DNA from: Lachnospiraceae bacterium
GTDB lineage: Bacteria; Bacillota; Clostridia; Lachnospirales; Lachnospiraceae
Assembly (NCBI GenBank): GCA_015056815.1
Contig: SVFN01000008.1
Span: forward strand, 62,001 to 126,000
Direction of reading: 5' to 3'
Length of the DNA stretch: 64,000 nucleotides
Shown piece after piece: positions 53,931 through 62,877 of the stretch. Below the pieces are notes generated by a model, which ran no database searches, was not told the origin of the DNA, and saw only the letters and a program-made list of their open reading frames with translations. How positions within the stretch are numbered: the first letter of the stretch is position 1; every line of letters begins with the position of its first letter. The position numbers were made by a program, and so were the translations under genes.

Positions 53931-55494
53931 ACATATTTCTCCTTATCTTGCGGCTGCTGTTTTTTTCAAATTCTTTTTCCATGATCTCAAACCGGTCGAT
54001 CTTCATAAATCCCGGAAGTGTTTTATTGATCTGTCTGATATCGTCCTCCAGCCGGTCCTCCGGCTTTTCCATGTAAACCTTCGCAACCACGATCTCATTA
54101 TTGCTCTCAACACGGCTGGTCACGATGCATTCCGTCACATAGGGCAGCTCCAGCAGCTTCTTTTCCACCGCCTCCGGCGAAAAGTTTTTGCCGTTCCCCA
54201 ATATGATCAGATTTTTCTTGCGTCCCGTGACAAAGATCACTTTACCTTCCACATAACCCAGATCACCTGTTTTGAAATAACCATCCTCCATGCATTCGGC
54301 CGTTGCCTGCTCATCCTTATAATACCCCAGCATGACATTCGGGCCTTTGACCAGGATCTCTCCGTCCTGCGCGATCTTTACATCAATATGCCGCATGATC
54401 GTCCCGGCGCTGCCGGCGACATTATTACGTTTCATACTTACGGCAACGGTCGGTGAACACTCCGTCATGCCGTATCCGTTTAGCAGCTCGATCCCAAGCT
54501 GCGCATACCGTTCCACATAAACGGGATTCAGGGAGGCTCCTCCACTTACCGCAAGCCTGAGCCCTGGATTAATGAATTCCCCGAAAAACAGATGACGTAC
54601 ATCTATATGAAATTTCAGCAAAAACTGACTCAGCTTTATCATCCGGCAGAATAACGGATATTTGTTCTGTCTTTTCACTTCTCTGAGGATGTTTTTATAG
54701 ATCCCTTCAAATACCATGGGAACCGCTTCAAAGAAGAACGGATCGTATTCCTTTAAATCCCTCGCCAGATGCTTCAGATTCAGATTTAAACAGACACAGG
54801 TTCCGTTGTATAACGTCGCCAGTATTCCCGGATTGAAGCCGTAGGTATGATTCATGGGAAGCAGAGCCAGCGTCGGAGTTTTTAGGATATTATTTTCAAG
54901 CGTACCTCTGATATTTACCACGACATTATACTGGGACAGCATGACGCCTTTCATCTTCCCGTCCGTCCCGGAAGTCGACGCCAGTACGGAAAACTTATCC
55001 TTGTCGATCGGCTGGATCTGTGTCAGGAATCCTTCCACATCCACCTCCCTGCAGATAAGACCGGTGTATATTTCGTCTATATTGATCCTTCGCACTCTGC
55101 CGTCTACCGGCACTGCTTCCAGCTTTTTCTTTGTCCCTGCCGTATACCAGAGCACATTTATGTCAAACGCCCCGATCGTCTCTGCCAGCGTGAAGGCGTC
55201 AAGTTCTTTATCCAGCGGAGCTATCACATTATATAAAACACTTGCCAGATAGATTACGATATACTCATACCGGTTTTCCGACACGATCCCGATATGGCTG
55301 CCCTCAATGCCCTGCTCTTTGAAATACTGATATACACAACACGTCTGGCGTACCAGCTCTCTGTAGGTAACCGTAACGATCTGCTCCCCGTCCCGATACC
55401 GGATCGCCGCTTTGTCGGGGTGGTGGATCTGCCATCCCCTGAGCATTTGCGCAAAGCTGTCATAAATGACCGTATCATAATAAAAGTTCTTCAT
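53920..55494 (-). CDS. AMP-dependent acyl ligase
   Basis: A 524-residue ANL-superfamily enzyme with AAGGGG seven nt before ATG. The P-loop A3 motif is STSGTDGKMKGVMLSQ, GYGMTECSPTVA is A5, GYFKTGDLGYVEGKVIFVTGRKKNLIILGNGKNFSPEAVE covers A7-A8, and the catalytic lysine lies in SSRKIRRNM. It activates a carboxylate as acyl-AMP and would load it on the ACP encoded next. A long-chain or unusual acid is likely from the resemblance to long-chain ligases, but the substrate pocket was not analysed. It is the first gene of the eight-gene unit, behind the promoter at 55520-55548. Confidence 0.92.
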   Translation of the reverse strand: MKNFYYDTVIYDSFAQMLRGWQIHHPDKAAIRYRDGEQIVTVTYRELVRQTCCVYQYFKEQGIEGSHIGIVSENRYEYIVIYLASVLYNVIAPLDKELDAFTLAETIGAFDINVLWYTAGTKKKLEAVPVDGRVRRINIDEIYTGLICREVDVEGFLTQIQPIDKDKFSVLASTSGTDGKMKGVMLSQYNVVVNIRGTLENNILKTPTLALLPMNHTYGFNPGILATLYNGTCVCLNLNLKHLARDLKEYDPFFFEAVPMVFEGIYKNILREVKRQNKYPLFCRMIKLSQFLLKFHIDVRHLFFGEFINPGLRLAVSGGASLNPVYVERYAQLGIELLNGYGMTECSPTVAVSMKRNNVAGSAGTIMRHIDVKIAQDGEILVKGPNVMLGYYKDEQATAECMEDGYFKTGDLGYVEGKVIFVTGRKKNLIILGNGKNFSPEAVEKKLLELPYVTECIVTSRVESNNEIVVAKVYMEKPEDRLEDDIRQINKTLPGFMKIDRFEIMEKEFEKNSSRKIRRNMYAG

Positions 55495-55519
55495 GCCACA
55501 GCCCCTTTCTGTCTTCTAA

Positions 55520-55548
55520 ATTATAACATATCATACTGGAAAATCCAA
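55520..55548 (-). promoter_or_regulatory. Promoter of the ligase-ACP-radical SAM operon
   Basis: On the minus strand: -35 TTGGAT (55543-55548), a 17-nt spacer, and -10 TATAAT (55520-55525), about 25 nt from the ligase start codon. No other good promoter is visible inside the unit. Confidence 0.75.
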
Positions 55549-55628
55549 TAAAAGCGACATGCTGCAAGGCGCACCAAAAAAGTGAGGAGTAGCTATTTCT
55601 TATAGCCTGTAATCAAGAAAATTTTTTA

Positions 55629-55657
55629 TTGGTTTATGCTACTACTAATGGTATAAT
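55629..55657 (+). promoter_or_regulatory. Divergent promoter of the GGDEF gene
   Basis: On the plus strand: -35 TTGGTT (55629-55634), a 17-nt spacer, and -10 TATAAT (55652-55657). It faces away from the operon promoter about 80 nt off. Confidence 0.7.
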
Positions 55658-55660
55658 ATT

Positions 55661-55705
55661 GTGTATCGAAAAATGCAGCTTCGGCATTTCGATTTTTTGT
55701 TTCCA
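55661..55705 (+). terminator. Promoter-proximal hairpin, possible attenuator of the GGDEF gene
   Basis: Just after the expected transcription start, a stem of TCGAAAAATGC with GCATTTCGA (two bulged A) and a tetraloop-like AGCTTC is followed by TTTTTTG. It would release a transcript of about 45 nt, unless antitermination lets it into the GGDEF gene at 55767. Alternatively it is a small hairpin without terminating effect. Confidence 0.6.
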
Positions 55706-55766
55706 TTCTGCGTGGAGCAGATGTTTCGTGCATATTATGAGAAATGTTGACTACAGGAGGACTCAA

Positions 55767-56849
55767 ATGACTATCGCCGGATATTTATCGGAACACTGGG
55801 CCTTATTAATCCTTTTGATCGGCCTGGCGACGATTTTATTATCAGATACACATCTGGAGCGCGGAATGCTTCGAAGAATGGCTTTCACTGACGGAATGCT
55901 GTTTATCTATTCCGTCAGTTGTTATGTGGAGTCCTACCTCGGAAACCAGCAGGACTACACACCTCTCAGATCTTTTTTATCGGCACTGGATTACAGCCTG
56001 ATCGTTTTTATTCTGGTCAATATAGTTTTGATCATGTATCCCAGACACAGCACGACTTTCTGGATACCTGCCGTACTTAACTGTCTGCTCTGTTTTGTTT
56101 CGATCAAAACCGGGATCGTCTTTTACTTTACCACAGACAACCATTTTAAGCGCGGAATGCTGGGCTACCTGACCTATTACATCTGTGCGCTCTATCTGAT
56201 TTATTTTATTATATCGATCTTTCAAAGCGCCAGAAAAAGAGTGGAGGATTACACCTTGCCTGTTTTTATGGCCGCCACTTCCATCCTCTGTCTGGTCATG
56301 CCGCTGATCTTTGAAGATATGACCCTGCACTGGTTCAATATAACCATCGCGATTGATATCGTTTTTTACTATATTTATATCCTGCAGCAGTATACCAAGA
56401 GAGATTCCCTGACGAATCTGCTGAATCGTCAGAGTTATTACATCGATGCCAAAAAATATCTGCATTCCATAACCGCATATGTGGCAATCGATATGAACGG
56501 TCTGAAGGAGATCAACGACCGGGACGGACACCTTGCAGGTGATCTGGCCTTGAAAACTCTGGCAGACTGCTTTTGGAGCGTAGCGAATCACAATCACAGA
56601 GTATACCGGATCGGCGGTGATGAATATGCTATTTTGTGTAAAAACACCCCGGAAGAGGAAGTCAAAGAATTAACAGACCGCATTAAAGCTTCCCTGAAAC
56701 CGACCGGTTATTCCTGCTCCATTGGTTACGCCATGAAAACACCGAACAGTACACTGGATACCCTGTATCAGGAGGCCGATGCAAAGCTGTATGCCGAAAA
56801 AAGAAAGTATTACGAAGAATCCGGAAAGAAAAGACAAAGAAGACCCTAA
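55767..56849 (+). CDS. Membrane diguanylate cyclase (GGDEF)
   Basis: A 360-residue protein. The start at 55767 has GGAGG six nt upstream; the frame runs 46 codons back without a site. Residues about 1-215 contain roughly six to seven membrane helices. The GGDEF domain (about 220-360) has TKRDSLTNLLNRQSYY, AIDMNGLKEINDRDGHLAGDLALK and YRIGGDEYAILCKN. GGDEY instead of GGDEF is a mild change and activity is likely. This is the only clear plus-strand gene of the window and is divergently transcribed from the radical SAM operon. It ends in a bidirectional terminator at 56881-56915. Confidence 0.92.
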   Translation: MTIAGYLSEHWALLILLIGLATILLSDTHLERGMLRRMAFTDGMLFIYSVSCYVESYLGNQQDYTPLRSFLSALDYSLIVFILVNIVLIMYPRHSTTFWIPAVLNCLLCFVSIKTGIVFYFTTDNHFKRGMLGYLTYYICALYLIYFIISIFQSARKRVEDYTLPVFMAATSILCLVMPLIFEDMTLHWFNITIAIDIVFYYIYILQQYTKRDSLTNLLNRQSYYIDAKKYLHSITAYVAIDMNGLKEINDRDGHLAGDLALKTLADCFWSVANHNHRVYRIGGDEYAILCKNTPEEEVKELTDRIKASLKPTGYSCSIGYAMKTPNSTLDTLYQEADAKLYAEKRKYYEESGKKRQRRP

Positions 56850-56880
56850 AACGTGCGCCGCCGGGCGCACCTGTAAAAAC

Positions 56881-56915
56881 AAAAGGCGCTCGTAACTGAA
56901 TCGAGCGCCTTTTTC
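56881..56915. terminator. Bidirectional terminator between the GGDEF gene and the PFK gene
   Basis: Arms GGCGCTCG (56885-56892) and CGAGCGCC (56902-56909). T-runs follow on both strands, so it can serve the plus-strand GGDEF gene and the minus-strand phosphofructokinase gene. A second smaller hairpin with GTGCGCC/GGGCGCAC lies near 56852-56870. Confidence 0.85.
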
Positions 56916-56947
56916 TTATCTTTTAGAATTCAAAGCTTTTGAATGAA

Positions 56948-58606
56948 TCAACCCTGCTCCAGAGCCAGTGTTCTGGTAGTCAGATCACAAACCTCTGCCG
57001 GTCCGAAATACTGAATCGCACCCGGATAGGTAAAGCATGTCTCAACTGCCCATTTCTCTCTGTTCTCGGCAAAGAACTTAAACGGCTTGCCATCCAGTTC
57101 AACCAAAGCCTTACGGATAACCGGCTTGTCCTCACCATTTCTTCTCTCCATGTTCATCATCTTGGTAATTGGCATACCGCCTGCTACCCACTCTTCCGCC
57201 GGCTTGCTTAAGTTAGAAACCTTTGAAAGATATCCGGTATAGCCGTACTGGATCAGCATGAATGCATTGTAACCAAGAGAATAGCAGTAATCTGCATCAA
57301 AGTTGGACGGGAACGCACATCTTCCTTCGTATCCGAAGAAGTGATGCTGTGCTGCAAATTTGCCCTTGTAAGTGCCTGCTGCCTTTCTTGCTGCAAGCTT
57401 CTCTTTTACCATCTCGGAGAAGAGCTTCTCGGATTCAATCAGGGATACCTGAACATTACCGTGAGGATCTCTCTCTAAGAACAGCTGTTGCTGAACAAAC
57501 TGAGGAAGGATCTCGAATACTGCAAAGGATTCTGCGGAAAGACCCTTCTTGATAAAGTCATACTTCGCAGCCCAGTCAGGAAGCGCATTGAACGCTTCTG
57601 TCTTCTCACCTGCCAATAACTCATTGATCTCTGCGATCAACTTAGAGAACTCGGGAACAAATTCCACAATACCCTCAGGAATAATGGCAACACCGAAGTT
57701 ATCGCCGTTGTTTCCTCTCTTCTCTACAGAATCTGCAATGTAATCTGCGATTGCGGAAAGAGACATCTTCTTGGCAGCCACTTCCTCACCGATCAGGCAG
57801 ATGTTAGGCTGTGTCTCTAAAGCGCACTCTAAAGCAACATGGGAAGCACTTCTACCCATAACCTTGATGAAATGCCAGTACTTCTTAGCAGAGTTGGCAT
57901 CTCTCTCGATGTTACCGATCAGCTCGGAATAGGTCTTTGTCGCGGTATCAAAACCAAATGATGCTTCGATATCCTCGTTCTTAAGGTCACCGTCGATTGT
58001 CTTAGGACATCCGATTACCTGAACCCCTGTATTGTTCGCAGCCATATACTCAGCCAAAACAGCCGCATTCGTATTAGAATCATCACCACCAATGATCACG
58101 ATAGCGGTAAGACCATGCTTCTTTGCCACCTCTGTCACGATCTTGAACTGCTCCTCGGTCTCAAGCTTGGTACGGCCGGAACCGATGATATCAAAACCGC
58201 CGGTATTTCTGAATGCATCAATGTAAGCATCGTCAAACTCAATATAGCTATCTTCGATCAGTCCGCTCGGGCCGCCCTTGAATCCAAGAAGGACATTGTC
58301 CTTATCCGTTGCCTTGATCGCATCATACAGACCGCAGACTACGTTATGTCCACCGGGTGCCTGACCGCCGGAAAGGATCACGCCAACCACCTGTTTCTTA
58401 GCCTCTGATGTATTGGCTCCCTTCTGGAAGGTGATCTCATTCTTGCCGTAAGTATTCGGGAAAAGAGCTTTGATCTTGTCCTGATCGGCAACACTCTGTG
58501 TAGCTGCGCCGTCTTTTACACAAATCTCCGCAATACCTCCCCTAAGCATACCCGGCAGCTTAGGACTGTATTCATATCTTGTTTTCTGAAGTGGTGAAAA
58601 ATTCAT
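56948..58606 (-). CDS. Pyrophosphate-fructose 6-phosphate 1-phosphotransferase
   Basis: A 552-residue PFK. The start at 58606 has AGGAG seven nt upstream; the longer frame to 58648 lacks one. The N-terminal P-loop-like [11 protein letters not shown] and the catalytic CPKTIDGDL are present. In place of the ATP-PFK GGDGS motif it has GGDDSNTNA, the aspartate that marks PPi-dependent enzymes, and the following [11 protein letters not shown] also fits. It phosphorylates fructose 6-phosphate reversibly with PPi in glycolysis. The length is typical of the long PFP type. It stands alone. Confidence 0.92.
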   Translation of the reverse strand: MNFSPLQKTRYEYSPKLPGMLRGGIAEICVKDGAATQSVADQDKIKALFPNTYGKNEITFQKGANTSEAKKQVVGVILSGGQAPGGHNVVCGLYDAIKATDKDNVLLGFKGGPSGLIEDSYIEFDDAYIDAFRNTGGFDIIGSGRTKLETEEQFKIVTEVAKKHGLTAIVIIGGDDSNTNAAVLAEYMAANNTGVQVIGCPKTIDGDLKNEDIEASFGFDTATKTYSELIGNIERDANSAKKYWHFIKVMGRSASHVALECALETQPNICLIGEEVAAKKMSLSAIADYIADSVEKRGNNGDNFGVAIIPEGIVEFVPEFSKLIAEINELLAGEKTEAFNALPDWAAKYDFIKKGLSAESFAVFEILPQFVQQQLFLERDPHGNVQVSLIESEKLFSEMVKEKLAARKAAGTYKGKFAAQHHFFGYEGRCAFPSNFDADYCYSLGYNAFMLIQYGYTGYLSKVSNLSKPAEEWVAGGMPITKMMNMERRNGEDKPVIRKALVELDGKPFKFFAENREKWAVETCFTYPGAIQYFGPAEVCDLTTRTLALEQG

Positions 58607-58652
58607 GTTTATTCTCCTTTTCAAAATTATTACACGCCAAACGTGCATAACG

Positions 58653-58658
58653 ATTATA
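58653..58658 (-). promoter_or_regulatory. -10 element upstream of the PFK gene
   Basis: TATAAT on the minus strand, 47 nt upstream of the start codon. The -35 (TAGCAT, 17 nt up) is weak. Confidence 0.4.
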
Positions 58659-58713
58659 GCACAGTTTATGCCGGGATGCTATAAGAAATAGACAGAAACT
58701 GACTGATTTTCCA

Positions 58714-61044
58714 TTAATTCTTTCTGATCTTTACCTTTTTGGACAATCCTTTGCTTCGAAACAGGGTAGTATATTTGGATATTTTGGAAGACGGAACCGT
58801 GACGACGGTGGTCGTCTTCACACCGTTAAATGCCTTAGCCCCTACCGTCTTATCCTTTAAAAGACCGGTCCTGAACCTGATAAGTGTCAGATTCCTGCAG
58901 CCTTTGAAAGCCTTATTTCCGATATATTCCACCTTGGCCGGAATAATGATCTTGGTCAGAGATCTGCAACCGTAAAAAGCATTCGCACCAATCTTTGTCA
59001 CTTCACTTCCGATCACAATCTTCTTCAGCTTTGTGCAGCCTCTGAACGCATTTTGTCCGATTTCCTTTATCCTGCTGCCGACCAGGATCGTACGGATCTT
59101 CTTATTGCCGGCAAATGCAGCCGGAGCGATCCTCGTCACATTATAAACCGTCTGACCTACTGTAATGGCCGCGGGAACAGTCACACCACTCTTTTTGGAA
59201 TCGGAAGCCTTCGTATAAACAGCGATCCTGCTTCCGTCCTCCTCTTTCTCTAAAGTATAGAGGTTCCCCTGCTCATCCCGAAATACCTTCTCTTGGAGCT
59301 CTGTCTTATCTTCCGTCTGAACCGTTTTCTCTTTGCTGTTCGTATCTTCCGCCCCGCCGCTTCCGGGCTGCTGTGTTCCCGGATCTTCCTCTTTCAGCTT
59401 GCACGCAATATCCTTGATCTCTTTTGTCTGTGCTGTAAACAGCTTATTCGTAAAGGTCGCCGTATAGCGGGTCGTTCCCATTTCCTCCGTGGTCGAATCG
59501 CTCACAACTTCTGATGCGATCTTCGCATCTTCCGATACCTTCTCCCCGTTTTTAATACACTCCGCATGACACCTGCTGCCGTCGTCTGCCCATTTATATA
59601 CAGGCTGTGTATCCACAACAACAGGCGTAACCGGCTCATATTCCTCCGGCAGGATTCCGTAAGTATTTGCCGGCAGGTTCTTAGCCGTATATATGATCTT
59701 CCTTACATTGATATCGGCGTCAACATTGGAAAGTTTATATTTCTTTCCCGCATGTTCCGCATCCAGACTCTCGTATCCCTCAAGATCGTCTCCGTATGTC
59801 AGGTTGTCATGAACTTCGTTTTCAGTAAATCCGTTTTCGTTTTCGGCCACATTACCCTTTCTGGCGATGAACACATTATGATGGATCTTATTGCTTTCCG
59901 CATTCGCATACTGCACGATCAGACATGCACTTTCTTCTCCGGAATTATACACCTCATTATTGTTGATCTCACAGGACTCTGCCACTCCGTTCGTGCCGAC
60001 TTCACTTCCACCGATACTGATACCTCCGAGTACATCATTACTGATTAAGGTGTTATTATGAATCTGTATGACATCCGTGCTTTTCCCGGAATGCTCACTT
60101 GCTACCTCAATTCCGATGTCACAGCCGGACACAAAATTGCGGTAGATCCTGACATCGGTTCCGCCATCCACATAAATACCGCCGGCACATCCGCCAGAAT
60201 AGGTCAGATTTCCTTCCCCCTGCTTAGGATAATCGGGATCGCAGCTGATATTCATCACCATGTTATGATGTACCTCTCCGTTTGTTGCCCGGTAGCTCTT
60301 CCCGTCTTCATATCCGATCACATCAATCCCGATATTATCGCAGTTTTGAATGGTATTTCGAGAGATTTCAAAATCATTGACATTTCCGTTCACAACCAGT
60401 GCCTCGCTTTGCCCAAGCCGGAGATTTTCCAGCGTGCAGCCTTCGATCGTCACATCTGTGATCGCTGTGCTCTTCATTGTTTTAACAATGATACCGTGAC
60501 AGTTATAGGTATCGCCGGCATCCTCCTTCTTTGCAAGCGGGATCGTCTTGGCTGCATCATATTCTTCCACGCCAAGATCGTGAATATGGCAATCCGTAAT
60601 CTTAACATGCGCCGCACCGGTATCCACCCGGATTCCTGTCGCGCAGGGTCCTCGAAATTTTTTGGTCTTTAAGCCTGTAATCTCAAGATTTTCAACCGTC
60701 ACATTTTGTCCTGTGATCTTAATCATATCCAGACTTTTATTGGAACTGTCAATATCAAAAAGGGAACCATCCAGTACTGCATTCCCTTCTCCTTTAAGCG
60801 TCACACTCTTATTGATCTTGATAGCTTCATAATATCTGCCGGCAGGTATTATGACCGTACCGTTATCGGCAACACTGTCGATCGCATTCTGAATGGCATT
60901 TTCTCCGGTCCCCTCCACCCACACTTTATCTCTGCTGCCCGTTTCTTCCGCCATAACCGACCCCAAACCCGTATTTATAACCAACGCGGCTGCCAATCCC
61001 ACAACGGTCATACTTTTCTTTATTTTTTTCCATCTGTTCATCAT
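58714..61044 (-). CDS. Secreted parallel beta-helix and BspA-type leucine-rich repeat protein
   Basis: A 776-residue exported protein; the start at 61044 has GGGAG eight nt upstream. It has a signal peptide (residues 1 to about 33, KKIKKSMTVVGLAAALVINTG, cleaved near MAEE). Residues about 40-430 form a right-handed parallel beta helix: repeats such as KINKSVTLKGEGNAVLDGS, VTIEGCTLENLRLGQSEALVVNGNVNDFEISRNTI and NKIHHNVF. The first line NAIQNAIDSVADNGTVIIPAGRYYEAIKI is typical of such proteins. An acidic/Thr-rich linker follows. Residues about 650-760 are BspA-type LRR_5 repeats (IKEIGQNAFRGCTKLKKIVIG). Role unknown; a carbohydrate lyase or surface adhesin is possible, but no catalytic residues were identified. 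Confidence 0.88.
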   Translation of the reverse strand: MMNRWKKIKKSMTVVGLAAALVINTGLGSVMAEETGSRDKVWVEGTGENAIQNAIDSVADNGTVIIPAGRYYEAIKINKSVTLKGEGNAVLDGSLFDIDSSNKSLDMIKITGQNVTVENLEITGLKTKKFRGPCATGIRVDTGAAHVKITDCHIHDLGVEEYDAAKTIPLAKKEDAGDTYNCHGIIVKTMKSTAITDVTIEGCTLENLRLGQSEALVVNGNVNDFEISRNTIQNCDNIGIDVIGYEDGKSYRATNGEVHHNMVMNISCDPDYPKQGEGNLTYSGGCAGGIYVDGGTDVRIYRNFVSGCDIGIEVASEHSGKSTDVIQIHNNTLISNDVLGGISIGGSEVGTNGVAESCEINNNEVYNSGEESACLIVQYANAESNKIHHNVFIARKGNVAENENGFTENEVHDNLTYGDDLEGYESLDAEHAGKKYKLSNVDADINVRKIIYTAKNLPANTYGILPEEYEPVTPVVVDTQPVYKWADDGSRCHAECIKNGEKVSEDAKIASEVVSDSTTEEMGTTRYTATFTNKLFTAQTKEIKDIACKLKEEDPGTQQPGSGGAEDTNSKEKTVQTEDKTELQEKVFRDEQGNLYTLEKEEDGSRIAVYTKASDSKKSGVTVPAAITVGQTVYNVTRIAPAAFAGNKKIRTILVGSRIKEIGQNAFRGCTKLKKIVIGSEVTKIGANAFYGCRSLTKIIIPAKVEYIGNKAFKGCRNLTLIRFRTGLLKDKTVGAKAFNGVKTTTVVTVPSSKISKYTTLFRSKGLSKKVKIRKN

Positions 61045-61082
61045 TTCTTATACTCCCTTACTTCCCTTGGTAATCAAAGAGC

Positions 61083-61937
61083 TTATTTCTCTTTTACCGG
61101 AATCCAAACTTCTGCATAGTAGCTTGTATCCTGCATTCCATTCTGAAAATCTTCTGGATTACTGTAATACTCAATATTATAGCCCTCCGCAATCTCATAA
61201 CTGCTTGCAGGAAGCCATTCGGAAAATATCTTATGGTTCACTTCTTGTAATGGCAGCGGCATTGCCCCGCGACAAGGAAAAACAGCCCATGTATGCTCCT
61301 TAATCTCATGAACATCCAGATGCTTCTTTGCTGCCTTCTCTTCATCCAGATCATCGGCAATCATATAGCGGAACTCATTGCCAGCCATCTCTTCATCAAA
61401 GCACACGCCGTACATTCCCATTACAGGACGCTCTGATGCCTGCATAAAAACTTCGTTCCAGAACTTCGGCACCTCTGCGTTTGCGTTCTCATAAGAGAAA
61501 TTCTTTGACACTCCCATAACCATAAATGCCGGTTTCCTTTCGATTCTGTACTCCATCGTACTACCTCCGTCTAATGTTAATTTGATATGCAGCGGAGCAA
61601 ATGATTTCAGCATTGCACCGCCACGCCTCACATCAGTTGGAGTGCTTCCATGGAATCTCGTAAATGCCTTTGTGAAACTGTCAGGAGAATCATAACCATA
61701 TTTTATCGCAAGATCGATCACCTTCACGTCCGATGAAAGAAGTTCCTCACCGGCAAGGGATAATCTTCTCATGCGTACATATTCTCCAACGGTATATCCG
61801 CAAAGCATGGAAAAGCCTTTCTGAAAGTAAAAAGCGGATGTATTTACTTCCTTGGCTATCCTGCCTACCGTCAGATCTTCGGTCATGTTCCTTTCAATAC
61901 ACTCAATGGCATCCTCGATTGTCTTTACCCAGTTCAT
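61083..61937 (-). CDS. AraC-family regulator with GyrI-like effector domain
   Basis: A 284-residue transcription factor. GGAGG lies six nt before ATG. The N-terminal 110 residues are an AraC helix-turn-helix pair: LTVGRIAKEVNTSAFYFQKGFSMLCGYTVGEYVRMRRLSLAGEELL and VIDLAIKYGYDSPDSFTKAFTRFHGSTP. The C-terminal 160 residues are a GyrI/effector-binding-like domain (IERKPAFMVMGVSKNF...AVFPCRGAMPLPLQEVNHKIFSEWLPASSYEIAEG). Such proteins respond to small molecules and often control efflux or stress genes. The neighbour at 62022 (YhfC-like) begins 85 nt away on the same strand; whether they share a transcript is unclear. Confidence 0.9.
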   Translation of the reverse strand: MNWVKTIEDAIECIERNMTEDLTVGRIAKEVNTSAFYFQKGFSMLCGYTVGEYVRMRRLSLAGEELLSSDVKVIDLAIKYGYDSPDSFTKAFTRFHGSTPTDVRRGGAMLKSFAPLHIKLTLDGGSTMEYRIERKPAFMVMGVSKNFSYENANAEVPKFWNEVFMQASERPVMGMYGVCFDEEMAGNEFRYMIADDLDEEKAAKKHLDVHEIKEHTWAVFPCRGAMPLPLQEVNHKIFSEWLPASSYEIAEGYNIEYYSNPEDFQNGMQDTSYYAEVWIPVKEK

Positions 61938-62021
61938 CTGGTCACCTCCAACTTGATTGTGACATCAGTATAGCGTTCCCGTCCGGAGACTTCCCGACAA
62001 TAACTGCTTTCTTTTGTCCTT

Positions 62022-62876
62022 TTAAGAAATCGTTTCGTTCCCGGCATCCTTTTTATAAAGCAGGAAGAAAGCACCGCAGAATGTTAATACTCCGAATATT
62101 GCAAATATTCCTTCAAGAGCCCATACAGGCAGCTTCCATACTCCTACAGTGGTCAATCCTGCAATAAAATCCATCGCTGTATGTATGAGGATTGCTAACG
62201 GATACAGCCATAATCTACCCTTATCCTTGCTGGCATAAAACACAATTATTGATGCTCCAATATGGAACAATACCGCAAAAACTCTTTCTACAATACTCAA
62301 AGCAAGATTAGCAAAAGAGAATGATGCAATCCCACTTGCCACAGTCACCAATGAATCAGCCTCATCAGGAGCCTGTGCCATCACCTGATCCACAATAGTT
62401 CCAAACGTTCCAGCATTGATCATTATCGCATACGCAATATAGGTTGCGTATGCAACTCCCATCAAACACATCACTTCAAAGCCGCCATGCCCGATGCCAT
62501 GTGAAATGGCGGTCTCTCTGTTTTTTCTTTTCTTAAGAACCGTCTTATAAGCTACAAGCCGCCCTGTTTCTTCAAAGACTCCAGGAAAAAGGCCTACAAT
62601 AAACGCCCATAAAACCGGTCTTGCATTTAAGAATTGACTGATTCCTGTGTCTGCAAGCCCCATCTGCGTTGGCGCAATTAGCACGGCTTGTAGCGGTTTT
62701 TCCAAGACAACCGCAAACAAAAGAAATGTTGCCGCACCGACCAAGACAGTTGTAAATCTCTCTTTCTTCTTTTTCATCCATATGATCGCAATCACAATCG
62801 GAACAACGATCATCAAGATAGTTCCCAACACAAGAAGTCCTATTTGCGCAGAACCAATTTCAGAAAACTCTGTCAT
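62022..62876 (-). CDS. YhfC-family intramembrane metalloprotease
   Basis: A 284-residue membrane protein with about eight hydrophobic segments. The start at 62876 (MTEFSEIG) has GGGAGG about 11 nt upstream. Features of the YhfC/CPBP-like group (PF10086): GVFEETGRLVAYKTVLKK, HGIGHGGFEVMCLMG, and a late histidine in AILIHTAMDFIAG. These match the conserved Glu-Glu-x-x-x-Arg and His residues thought to hold the metal. It is the third gene of the SdpR-SdpI-YhfC unit and starts one nt after the SdpI-like stop. The function may be protein processing or bacteriocin immunity, by family analogy. Confidence 0.82.
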   Translation of the reverse strand: MTEFSEIGSAQIGLLVLGTILMIVVPIVIAIIWMKKKKERFTTVLVGAATFLLFAVVLEKPLQAVLIAPTQMGLADTGISQFLNARPVLWAFIVGLFPGVFEETGRLVAYKTVLKKRKNRETAISHGIGHGGFEVMCLMGVAYATYIAYAIMINAGTFGTIVDQVMAQAPDEADSLVTVASGIASFSFANLALSIVERVFAVLFHIGASIIVFYASKDKGRLWLYPLAILIHTAMDFIAGLTTVGVWKLPVWALEGIFAIFGVLTFCGAFFLLYKKDAGNETIS

Positions 62877-62877
62877 A

